NCBI GenBank assembly: GCA_030613225.1
Contig: JAUWMJ010000239.1
Span: 1-5,550 of the forward strand
From: Desulfobacterales bacterium
GTDB lineage: Bacteria > Desulfobacterota > Desulfobacteria > Desulfobacterales > JAUWMJ01
DNA: 5,550 nt
Reading direction: 5' to 3'
Positions 1-5,537 of this stretch are shown here, in pieces; within the stretch, counting starts at the first letter, position 1; each line of letters opens with the position of its first letter. A program made the translations under genes and the position numbers. The notes beneath the pieces are model-generated. The model was not told the DNA's origin. It did no database searches and saw only the letters and a program-made list of their open reading frames with translations.

Positions 1-115
1 ATTGGCCCCTTTAAGTGACTTTCCCCATAAGGGTTATGCAACGGCTCGGCTTTAAAATAATATTCCTTTCAAATGCTGGGGGCGGGATAAACCCTTATTT
101 TAAACCTGCATATAT
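1..115 (+). pseudogene. Frameshifted upstream part of the purine nucleoside phosphorylase gene
   Basis: This stretch encodes the segment that normally precedes the open part of the phosphorylase, but in other frames. Reading from position 15 gives VTFPIRVMQRLG, then FKIIFLSNAGGGINPYFKPA up to about 110. These match the family pattern VTFPxRVMxxLG...TNAAGGxNxxFxxGDLM, which contains phosphate- and purine-site residues. The frame then meets TGA at 117-119, while the homology continues one frame over from the ATG at 116. One missing base in the TA-rich run at about 111-117 would join them. Upstream, VTFPIR is preceded in its own frame by TAA (12-14); a second missing base near 15 would join it to IGPFK in the frame of position 1, where the family has GYSMEK-like sequence. 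Real decay and sequencing error at short homopolymers fit equally well. The true start lies left of the window. Confidence 0.7.
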
Positions 116-556
116 ATGATTATAAAAGATCATATCAATTTTACAGGTTCCAATCGGCTTATCGGGCTGAATGAAGAAAGCTGGGGTAATCGATTTCCCG
201 ACATGTCTGATGCTTACGACAAAAGCCTGGCAGCACTCGCCGAGAAAGCCGGATCGGATGCAGGCATCGATCTTAAGCAAGGCGTTTATGCAGGACTTAA
301 GGGGCCGTCTCTTGAAACCCCTGCTGAAGTCCGTTTTCTTAAAACCATAGGCACAGATGCTGTCGGGTTTTCAACTGTTCAGGAAGTAATCGCTGCCGTG
401 CATGCAAAGATGAAAGTGCTCGGCCTGTCAACGATAACCAACATCAACAATCCGGACAGCCCAGTTCCTGCAACAGTTGAGGAAATCATCCAGGTTGCAC
501 GAAAAGCTGTTCCTGGTCTTGAAAAAATTATAAGCAAAGTTGTGGAGAATGTTTAA
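116..556 (+). CDS. punA: Purine nucleoside phosphorylase, C-terminal part (trimeric PNP family)
   Basis: The protein would split purine nucleosides with phosphate into free base and ribose 1-phosphate in the cytosol. The 146 residues start inside the domain: the Met at 116 is the Met of the family motif GDLMxIxDHIN, so it is not the natural start. Family proteins are about 270-280 residues. Visible motifs are KDHINFTGxNxLIG (residues 4-17), RFPDMSDAYD (26-35), GVYAGLKGPSLETPAEVRFL (56-75) with the purine-binding Glu at 67, GFSTVQEV (84-91), and TN at 108-109, matching the base-contacting Asn of human PNP. Unusual residues are Leu66 where Phe/Tyr is usual and Phe85 where Met is usual (GMSTVPE); the ARH of the family is replaced by AVH (94-96). 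The gene ends 5 bases before the next start, so the two are surely co-transcribed. The family call is firm; substrate preference (inosine, guanosine, or 5'-modified inosine) is inference. Confidence 0.85.
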   Translation: MIIKDHINFTGSNRLIGLNEESWGNRFPDMSDAYDKSLAALAEKAGSDAGIDLKQGVYAGLKGPSLETPAEVRFLKTIGTDAVGFSTVQEVIAAVHAKMKVLGLSTITNINNPDSPVPATVEEIIQVARKAVPGLEKIISKVVENV

Positions 557-561
557 TAACT

Positions 562-1872
562 ATGAGTTCAGCCGACATACTTGTTTCAAATGGAATTGTT
601 CTGACTTTAGACAACGAAAACTCACAAATCAAAAACGGCAGTGTTGCCATTAAAAAAGATAAAATCGTTGCCGTGGGGGATGCCGACGAATTTGCAGCAT
701 GGGAAGTATCCCGTATTATCGATGCGAGCGACTGCATAATAATGCCGGGCCTTGTGAATACGCATACCCATGCAGCAATGATTTGTTTCAGGGGACTTGC
801 AGATGATCTCCCCCTGATGACATGGCTTAATGATTATATTTTTCCGGCTGAAGCAAAACTAGATGAGGATAAGGTCTATCGTGCCACGCTTCTTGCCTGC
901 AGTGAAATGATCATGTCGGGAACTACGTGCTTTTGCGATATGTATCTTTTTGAAGATGCTGTTGCACGTGCGGCAAAACGTTCGGGAATGCGAGCCGTTG
1001 TCGGAGAAGTGCTGTATGATTTTCCTTCCCCCAATTACGGCCCCATCGAACAGGGTTTTGCTTACAGCGAAATGCTTATTGAAAAGTGGCAAAATGATCC
1101 TTTGATTAAGATTGCTGTTGAACCACACTCGCCTTATCTTTGCTCACCTGACCTTTTAAAAAAAGCTTTTTTAATCGCGCAAACCCATGATCTTCGCCTT
1201 GTAATCCATGTTTCTGAAACCGAAAGCGAGGTGAAAAATATTAAAGATAAATACGGCCTGACACCGATAGGACACCTTGCTGATCTGGGCATCCTTGCGC
1301 CGAATCTTCTTACATGCCATTGCGTCGTCCTGACGGATGAAGATATCTTACTTTTACGACAATTCAATGTAAAGGTTGCCCACAACCCTGAAAGTAATAT
1401 GAAACTAGCCTCCGGCATTGCACCGATACCAGGGCTGTTGAATGAAGGAATCTGTGTCGGGCTGGGAACCGATGGGTGTGCTAGCAATAATAATCTTGAC
1501 CTTTTCCAGGAAATGGATACTGCTGCCAAGCTTCACAAGGTAAATACGTTTGACCCGACAGTCCTTAATTCTACCACGACACTTAGAATGTGTACCATTG
1601 AGGCGGCACGTGCCCTCGGTCTGGAAGAAATTACAGGCTCTCTTGAAGTCGGTAAGAAAGCAGATATCATATTGCTGGACACAAAAAAACCTCATCTAAC
1701 CCCGATGTACAATCCAGCCTCACACCTTGTTTATTCTGCAAGGGGAAGTGATGTTAAAACAACCATAATAAACGGTGAAGTCGTCATGGAAGACAGGAGA
1801 CTCCTTTCACTCGACCTTGAAAAAACTATGGATGATATAAGAAAGATTGCAGAGAGTATAAGAACCTGCTAA
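562..1872 (+). CDS. mtaD: MTA/SAH deaminase-type amidohydrolase (first paralogue)
   Basis: A cytosolic metal-dependent hydrolase that, by family, deaminates adenosine derivatives such as 5'-methylthioadenosine, S-adenosylhomocysteine or 5'-deoxyadenosine to inosine forms. The 436 residues are full length for the family. A small N-terminal beta part (1-60) precedes the barrel, and a C-terminal composite part begins near 360 (GSLEVGKKADIILLD). Metal ligands are H68 and H70 (NTHTH), H216 (IHVSE) and D304 (GTDG). Catalytic residues are E219 and H253 (CHC), by analogy with the Thermotoga enzyme TM0936. Substrate-site signatures are FRGLADDLPLxTWL (76-89), EPHSPY (187-192), HNPESNMKLASGIAP (274-288) and CASNNNLDLF (306-315). 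The ATG at 562 aligns with the usual N-terminus; a GGAG at 544-547 lies inside the phosphorylase gene. The intergenic distance of 5 bases marks an operon. An exact substrate cannot be read from sequence; guanine or chlorohydrolase relatives are less likely given the MtaD motifs. Confidence 0.9.
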   Translation: MSSADILVSNGIVLTLDNENSQIKNGSVAIKKDKIVAVGDADEFAAWEVSRIIDASDCIIMPGLVNTHTHAAMICFRGLADDLPLMTWLNDYIFPAEAKLDEDKVYRATLLACSEMIMSGTTCFCDMYLFEDAVARAAKRSGMRAVVGEVLYDFPSPNYGPIEQGFAYSEMLIEKWQNDPLIKIAVEPHSPYLCSPDLLKKAFLIAQTHDLRLVIHVSETESEVKNIKDKYGLTPIGHLADLGILAPNLLTCHCVVLTDEDILLLRQFNVKVAHNPESNMKLASGIAPIPGLLNEGICVGLGTDGCASNNNLDLFQEMDTAAKLHKVNTFDPTVLNSTTTLRMCTIEAARALGLEEITGSLEVGKKADIILLDTKKPHLTPMYNPASHLVYSARGSDVKTTIINGEVVMEDRRLLSLDLEKTMDDIRKIAESIRTC

Positions 1873-1879
1873 TAAAGAA

Positions 1880-1910
1880 CCTTGCTTCGCTAAAGCTGCG
1901 CAGAGCAAGG
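1880..1910 (+). repeat. Imperfect hairpin after first deaminase gene
   Basis: CCTTGCT (1880-1886) and AGCAAGG (1904-1910) are exact inverted copies, with an inner CGC (1888-1890) / GCG (1898-1900) pair. It begins 7 bases after the deaminase stop. What follows is AAAGGCACAG rather than a T run, so it is more likely a repeat element or an mRNA-stabilising stem than a terminator. Confidence 0.55.
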
Positions 1911-1934
1911 AAAGGCACAGAGGCACCCGTCTAC

Positions 1935-1954
1935 GCCTTTGGCTACGCCGAGGC
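1935..1954 (+). repeat. Small palindrome of the GCC-TTT-GGC type
   Basis: GCCT (1935-1938) pairs with AGGC (1951-1954), and inside it GGC (1941-1943) pairs with GCC (1947-1949) around a TAC loop. The word GCCTTTGGC resembles the arms of the palindrome at 5107-5129, which suggests a shared repeat family. The function is unknown. Confidence 0.45.
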
Positions 1955-1988
1955 AGGGAAGGCAGAAGAAAAAGAAAAAAGGAACTGT

Positions 1989-2016
1989 CCTGCGTAGCCT
2001 CAGGCGAAGCAGGGAG
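1989..2016 (+). promoter_or_regulatory. Hairpin overlapping the kinase ribosome binding site
   Basis: CCTGC (1989-1993) pairs with GCAGG (2009-2013), and GCCT (1997-2000) with AGGC (2002-2005), separated by a GTA/GAA internal mismatch. The apical part has only one unpaired base, so some of that stem must open. The 3' arm runs into the Shine-Dalgarno GGGAG (2012-2016), which sits 6 bases before the ATG at 2023. When folded, the stem would bury the first two bases of the ribosome binding site. The sequence is seen directly; a role in translation control is inference, because it may only be another copy of the local repeat. Confidence 0.45.
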
Positions 2017-2022
2017 TAAATA

Positions 2023-3591
2023 ATGAAAAAAGAAACTTTACATTTGCTCATTCTCAAAGATAATCCCGATGATGCAAAACTGGCGGCAAAGACCCTTGAA
2101 AGCAGTGAATTTACTATAGAATGGAACAGGGTGGATACGGAAAAATCATTTAGAAAAGCCCTGGCTGAAAAGCCGGACTTAATCCTTGCCGATTACAGCC
2201 TGCCAACCTTTGACGATATGTCTGCCTTGAAAATAAAGGAAGAAACAGCACCTGAGATCCCGCTGATTCTCATTTCAGACACAATCGGCGATGATGCTGC
2301 AGTTGAGTGTTTGAAAGCCGGAGCAACCGATTATGTTCTAAAAGACAAAATATCTCGTCTGGGGCAGGTAGTAAAACGGGCTCTTGACGAAGCAGAAACA
2401 TACAAAAAACGCATGCGGGCCGAGGAAGCTCTGCTAAAAAGCGAGGAGAATCTTCGCCAGGTACAAAAGATGGAGGCTATAGGAACACTGGCAGGGGGCG
2501 TAGCTCACGATTTTAATAACATACTTATGGCTATTCAGGGAAACGTCGATATTGCCTTAATGGACGTTCAAGAAGACAATCCTGTATATCTAAACCTTGT
2601 GGAAATTCGACGAGCATCGGAACGTGCCTCCGACCTTACCCGGCAACTCCTGCTTTTCAGCCGCAGGCAGCTAATGGAACAGATTCCTCTTGATCCTAAC
2701 AAAATAATTAAAAACCTTTATAAAATGTTAAACCGTCTCATCGGTGAAGATATTTTTCTAACAGTTGATCCGGCAAGCGATCTTAAGATGATTAAGGGGG
2801 ATGCCGGAACTATAGAACAAGCGATAATGAACCTTGTAGTCAATGGCAAAGACGCCATGGAAGGTGGCGGAAATATTATCGTCAAAACCGGAAATGCCTT
2901 TTTTAACGAAGAAGATTGCAAGCTTTACAGTAACGCAAAACCTGGGGATTTTGTGTGTTTATCAGTTCATGACACCGGAGATGGCATCGATCCATCCATT
3001 TTAGACCATATTTTTGAGCCCTTCTTTACAACAAAGGCACAGGGAAAAGGTACCGGACTGGGGCTCTCAGCAGTATATGGTATTGTCGAAAAACACGGAG
3101 GGTGGATAAACGTGGAAAGCACACCTGATGACGGAACCACCTTTAAAATATATCTGCCGGCCATTTCCGTGGGGCCTGAACAAAAACGGCAACCCCTTGT
3201 TTCCCAGAAAGAATTCAAAGGCAACGGAGAACGAATTTTACTGGTCGAGGATGAAGAAGTGGTAATGAACATCCTTACGGAAATTCTTTACGGAAAAGGG
3301 TATAAAGTTTTTTCTGCGACCAATGCAAGAGAAGCGCTTGATATCTTTGAAAAAGAAAAAGGCGCCTTTGACCTCGTTTTTAGCGATGTGGTTCTGCCTG
3401 ACATAAGAGGGCCAAAGCTGATTGAACAGCTTCTAAAACAAAAACCCGAAATCCGTGTTTTATTCACCAGCGGGTACAGTGATGAAAAATCAGACTGGCA
3501 AACTATTCAGCAGCTTGGATATCCGTATCTCCAAAAGCCGTTTACGTCGTATGACATGCTAAAGACTGTGAAAGAGGCGCTGGAAAAGTAA
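2023..3591 (+). CDS. Soluble hybrid histidine kinase, REC-HisKA-HATPase-REC
   Basis: A two-component phosphorelay protein of 522 residues with no signal peptide or membrane segment, so it should act in the cytosol. Domain order: receiver 1 (about 7-122) with phospho-acceptor D57, switch Ser85 and Lys107; a charged helical linker (about 122-148); dimerisation/phosphoacceptor helix with H162 in AHDFNN; ATPase domain with the N box NLVVNGKDAM (270-279), G1 DTGDGI (317-322), F box FEPFFTT (331-337) and G2 GKGTGLGLS (341-349); and receiver 2 (about 404-522) with E409/D410, acceptor D455, T482 and K505. Receiver 1 has Lys12 where an acidic residue (EDNPDD type) is usual, though D13 is kept. There is no PAS or other recognisable ligand-sensing domain and no DNA-binding output, so input probably arrives by phosphorylation of receiver 1. 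Start at 2023 is set by a strong GGGAG at 2012-2016. Its TAA overlaps the next ATG (TAATG). Confidence 0.92.
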   Translation: MKKETLHLLILKDNPDDAKLAAKTLESSEFTIEWNRVDTEKSFRKALAEKPDLILADYSLPTFDDMSALKIKEETAPEIPLILISDTIGDDAAVECLKAGATDYVLKDKISRLGQVVKRALDEAETYKKRMRAEEALLKSEENLRQVQKMEAIGTLAGGVAHDFNNILMAIQGNVDIALMDVQEDNPVYLNLVEIRRASERASDLTRQLLLFSRRQLMEQIPLDPNKIIKNLYKMLNRLIGEDIFLTVDPASDLKMIKGDAGTIEQAIMNLVVNGKDAMEGGGNIIVKTGNAFFNEEDCKLYSNAKPGDFVCLSVHDTGDGIDPSILDHIFEPFFTTKAQGKGTGLGLSAVYGIVEKHGGWINVESTPDDGTTFKIYLPAISVGPEQKRQPLVSQKEFKGNGERILLVEDEEVVMNILTEILYGKGYKVFSATNAREALDIFEKEKGAFDLVFSDVVLPDIRGPKLIEQLLKQKPEIRVLFTSGYSDEKSDWQTIQQLGYPYLQKPFTSYDMLKTVKEALEK

Positions 3592-4919
3592 TGAATTTCG
3601 ATACTGTTATCCACAACTGCACGATCATTACTGTTGATCCTGAATTTGATATCATTAAACACGGCATAATCTGTATAAAAGACGGTCGCATTGAGCAAAT
3701 TTCGGCAAAGACTCATGATCAAGAGCTGCCGGATTCAAAAAAGGTAATCGATGCAAAAGGCGGGATTGTCCTGCCCGGCCTGATCAACACACACACTCAC
3801 CTTCCAATGACGCTATTCAGGGGACTTGCCGACGACCTTCCCCTTAATACCTGGCTGAATGAACATATCTTTCCTGCTGAAAAAAAACATATAAATCCCG
3901 AATCCGTCCGTTATGGAACACTTCTGGCCTGTGCCGAAATGCTGCTTTCCGGAACTACAACCTGCTGTGACGGATACTTTCTTGAAGAAACAGTTGCGGA
4001 AGCTGTAAACGACTCCGGTATGCGGGCTGTACTCGGTCAGGGTGTTATCGATTTTCCTGCACCAGGAGTTGCCGATCCTTCGGAAAACATAAAAAACGCT
4101 GTAGCATTTGCGAAAAAATGGCTGGGTTTTTCTTCAAACATCACACCCTCGATATTTTGCCATTCTCCCTATACCTGCTGTACACAGACACTAAAGGATG
4201 CAAAGGCTGCTGCAAATGCAAAAGATCTGGTTTTCCAGATTCATGTTTCAGAAACAAAACAGGAACTTAATCAGATACAGTCAGAATACCGGATGACGCC
4301 GGTTGAATATCTGGACAGCATCGGAATACTTGATGCCAACACGCTTCTTGCCCATTGTGTATGGATAGACGACCATGACATTGAAATAATAGCAAAGCAA
4401 AATGCAAAGATTTCCCATAACCCTGAAAGTAATATGAAGCTTGCTGCAGGTGTTGCACCGGTGCCGCGCTGTCTCGATTCCGGGATAACGGTGGGGCTTG
4501 GTACGGACGGATGCGCAAGTAATAACAATCTTGACCTTTTCCAGGAAATGGACACCACTGCAAAACTTCACAAGGTTGTCAGCCATGATCCCACGATCAT
4601 GGATGCAAAATCTGTTATTATTATGGCGACCATAGCCGGGGCAAAGGCCATAGGTCTTGGTAATGAAACAGGTTCTATAGAGGTCGGCAAACAGGCGGAC
4701 CTTATTATTATAGATACTGACAAACCTCACCTGACGCCCCTGTATAATCCGGTATCCCATATTGTTTATGCAGCTTCGGGATCAGATGTACGGGATGTTC
4801 TTGTTGCAGGTAAAATACTTGTCAGAAACCGGAAACTGCTGACACTAGATATAAATAATATCCTTGAACAAGTTACTGAAATAAGCAAATTGATCAGCAG
4901 TAATAGTTTTATTCCTTGA
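3591..4919 (+). CDS. mtaD: MTA/SAH deaminase-type amidohydrolase (second paralogue)
   Basis: A 442-residue relative of the enzyme at 562-1872, with the same fold and likely chemistry: deamination of an adenosine derivative in the cytosol. Metal ligands are H68 and H70 (NTHTH), H218 (IHVSE) and D306 (GTDG); catalytic E221 and H255 are present. Family signatures FRGLADDLPLNTWL (76-89), HNPESNMKLAAGVAP (276-290) and CASNNNLDLF (308-317) are intact. It differs from its paralogue near the substrate pocket: FCHSPYTCC (189-197) instead of EPHSPYLCS, and FPAPGVADP instead of FPSPNYGPI around 155-163. The ATG shares its A with the kinase stop (TAATG), so translation is probably coupled; GGAA at 3582-3585 is a weak ribosome binding site. 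A different preferred substrate, or redundancy after duplication, are both possible. The 3' end runs into intergenic repeats without a clear terminator. Confidence 0.9.
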   Translation: MNFDTVIHNCTIITVDPEFDIIKHGIICIKDGRIEQISAKTHDQELPDSKKVIDAKGGIVLPGLINTHTHLPMTLFRGLADDLPLNTWLNEHIFPAEKKHINPESVRYGTLLACAEMLLSGTTTCCDGYFLEETVAEAVNDSGMRAVLGQGVIDFPAPGVADPSENIKNAVAFAKKWLGFSSNITPSIFCHSPYTCCTQTLKDAKAAANAKDLVFQIHVSETKQELNQIQSEYRMTPVEYLDSIGILDANTLLAHCVWIDDHDIEIIAKQNAKISHNPESNMKLAAGVAPVPRCLDSGITVGLGTDGCASNNNLDLFQEMDTTAKLHKVVSHDPTIMDAKSVIIMATIAGAKAIGLGNETGSIEVGKQADLIIIDTDKPHLTPLYNPVSHIVYAASGSDVRDVLVAGKILVRNRKLLTLDINNILEQVTEISKLISSNSFIP

Positions 4920-4920
4920 A

Positions 4921-5030
4921 TAATAGGACACAGATTTGCACAGATTTGCACAGATTTTAATAATGTTAATACTTTTTTGTTATAGTATAAATTTTTATCT
5001 GTGTAATCCGCGTTCATCCGTGTCCCATTA
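4921..5030. repeat. Long imperfect inverted pair of GGACACAGAT-type repeats
   Basis: The left end TAATAGGACAC (4921-4931) and the right end GTGTCCCATTA (5020-5030) are inverted copies with one mismatch. ACACAGAT (4928-4935) also recurs inverted as ATCTGTGT (4997-5004). Between them the unit CACAGATTTG is repeated in tandem about 2.9 times (4929-4957), followed by an AT-rich centre. Similar TCTGTGTAATCCGCGTTCATCCGTG-like sequence is, from memory, widespread in intergenic DNA of many environmental bacteria. It gives rise to a spurious minus-strand frame at 4766-5041. Confidence 0.7.
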
Positions 5031-5045
5031 AAAACAACCATTTAT

Positions 5046-5071
5046 CTCTGTGATCTCCGTGGCCTCTGTGG
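5046..5071. repeat. Nine-base tandem CTCYGTG repeat
   Basis: CTCTGTG (5046-5052), CTCCGTG (5055-5061) and CTCTGTG (5064-5070) are spaced exactly 9 bases apart. The 9-base period and the word CTCTGTGG continue the theme of the adjoining repeat. The inverted word also occurs at 1916-1924. Confidence 0.65.
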
Positions 5072-5106
5072 TAAATTTGACTTTTTACGAAACTCTGAAC
5101 CCTGGT

Positions 5107-5129
5107 CGCCTATGGCGCCGCCAAAGGCG
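5107..5129. repeat. Near-perfect GC-rich palindrome between direct repeats
   Basis: CGCCTATGGCG (5107-5117) and CGCCAAAGGCG (5119-5129) are inverted copies with one mismatch around a single C. The palindrome is flanked by near-identical direct repeats, AAACTCTGAACC (5090-5101) and AAACCTCTGAACC (5133-5145), as expected if a small mobile palindromic element had inserted or if the repeat array had been duplicated around it. There is no T run, so it is not a classical terminator. Confidence 0.65.
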
Positions 5130-5138
5130 GGTAAACCT

Positions 5139-5166
5139 CTGAACCTTGAACCCTGAACCTTGAACG
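5139..5166. repeat. Four tandem heptads YTGAACC
   Basis: Four consecutive 7-base units read CTGAACC, TTGAACC, CTGAACC and TTGAACG. A further CTGAACC lies at 5095-5101, before the palindrome at 5107-5129. The array is non-coding. Heptads of this kind are, from memory, common between genes in deltaproteobacteria. Confidence 0.75.
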
Positions 5167-5194
5167 GTTACAAATAGTTATAACTCATTCAGGC

Positions 5195-5236
5195 TTGACA
5201 TTCTACCGAATATGATTTAATTTATATTGATATAAT
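5195..5236 (+). promoter_or_regulatory. Possible rightward promoter (two overlapping options)
   Basis: A perfect extended -10 element (TG, one base, TATAAT) occupies 5228-5236, though the -35 position (about 5208-5213, GAATAT) is poor. Alternatively TTGACA (5195-5200) pairs at 17 bases with a weak TAATTT (5218-5223). The region is AT-rich, which raises the chance of false matches. No gene follows inside the window, so a small RNA or a gene beyond 5550 would be the target. Confidence 0.3.
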
Positions 5237-5292
5237 ATTATTTTTATAATACTATTCAAATTAGCGATAGCCGGTATGCCAGCTACTCTTCC

Positions 5293-5310
5293 TTGCTGAG
5301 CAGACAGCAA
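5293..5310 (+). other. Small stem-loop downstream of the possible promoter
   Basis: TTGCTG (5293-5298) and CAGCAA (5305-5310) form an exact 6-base stem with a 6-base loop. It begins about 57 bases after the candidate -10 element. No T run follows directly, so it is not clearly a terminator. Confidence 0.35.
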
Positions 5311-5524
5311 ATATAAACCATCTGTCATTCTTTTGATTCTACTATAGAATTGATTAAAACCTCACAATCATTTTTATAACGCCAAAATTTTCTTAAAAAT
5401 CGTGTCGGTAAATAGCACATATACTGACCTCCGTGATCATATCGGCACTCTTCTTCGTTTTCTTTGATTATAGACGTGATGGGGGATAGCCATGAAGATC
5501 GGTACACTAAAATTCCGATAGTTA

Positions 5525-5537
5525 TCCCTTAAAGGGA
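5525..5537. repeat. Thirteen-base palindrome near the window end
   Basis: TCCCTT (5525-5530) and AAGGGA (5532-5537) are exact inverted copies around one A. It is short enough to be chance; as a hairpin the loop would force the inner pairs open, so an operator-like protein site is an equally speculative reading. Confidence 0.3.

Larger units (their letters stand above)
1873..2022. repeat. Intergenic cluster of short palindromic elements
   Basis: The 150 bases between the first deaminase and the kinase hold three imperfect palindromes (1880-1910, 1935-1954, 1989-2013) that share core words such as CTTCGC, GCGTAG and GCCTTTGGC in one or the other orientation. They look like members of one dispersed intergenic repeat family. 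A purine tract fills 1964-1984. GGCACAGAGGC (1914-1924) shares the word CACAGAGGC, inverted, with the CTCTGTG repeats at 5046-5071. No coding potential is evident. None of the hairpins is followed by a T run, so a classical intrinsic terminator is not supported and the operon may read through. Confidence 0.6.

Noticed and set aside
1880..1910. Rho-independent terminator after the first deaminase
   Set aside because: The stem exists but no T run follows; the sequence turns purine-rich instead.
4267..4760. Several minus-strand frames inside the second deaminase
   Set aside because: They are antisense shadows. Similar peptides (SISWKRSRLLLLAHPSVPSP) appear antisense to both paralogues because the sense DNA is conserved.
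4766..5041. Minus-strand frame of 91 codons across the deaminase end and the repeats
   Set aside because: Its N-terminal half is translated repeat sequence (MNADYTD-like peptide) and the rest is antisense to the second deaminase gene.
4929..5071. CRISPR array
   Set aside because: Repeat units are only 7-10 bases, adjoin directly without unique spacers, and differ in type; no cas gene is near.
5243..5330. SAM, SAH or c-di-GMP riboswitch near the deaminase genes
   Set aside because: I could not find the conserved cores of these classes, and no gene follows that it could control.
5325..5507. Minus-strand frame of 60 codons (GTG start)
   Set aside because: The start is GTG with no Shine-Dalgarno at the right distance, the protein resembles no family I recognise, and the region is AT-rich with no operon partner. 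A fragment of a dead gene remains possible but unsupported.
5492..5521. Tiny frame MKIGTLKFR with GGGGGA upstream (5480-5486)
   Set aside because: Nine codons with a fair ribosome binding site but no downstream gene in the window; chance is the simplest explanation.
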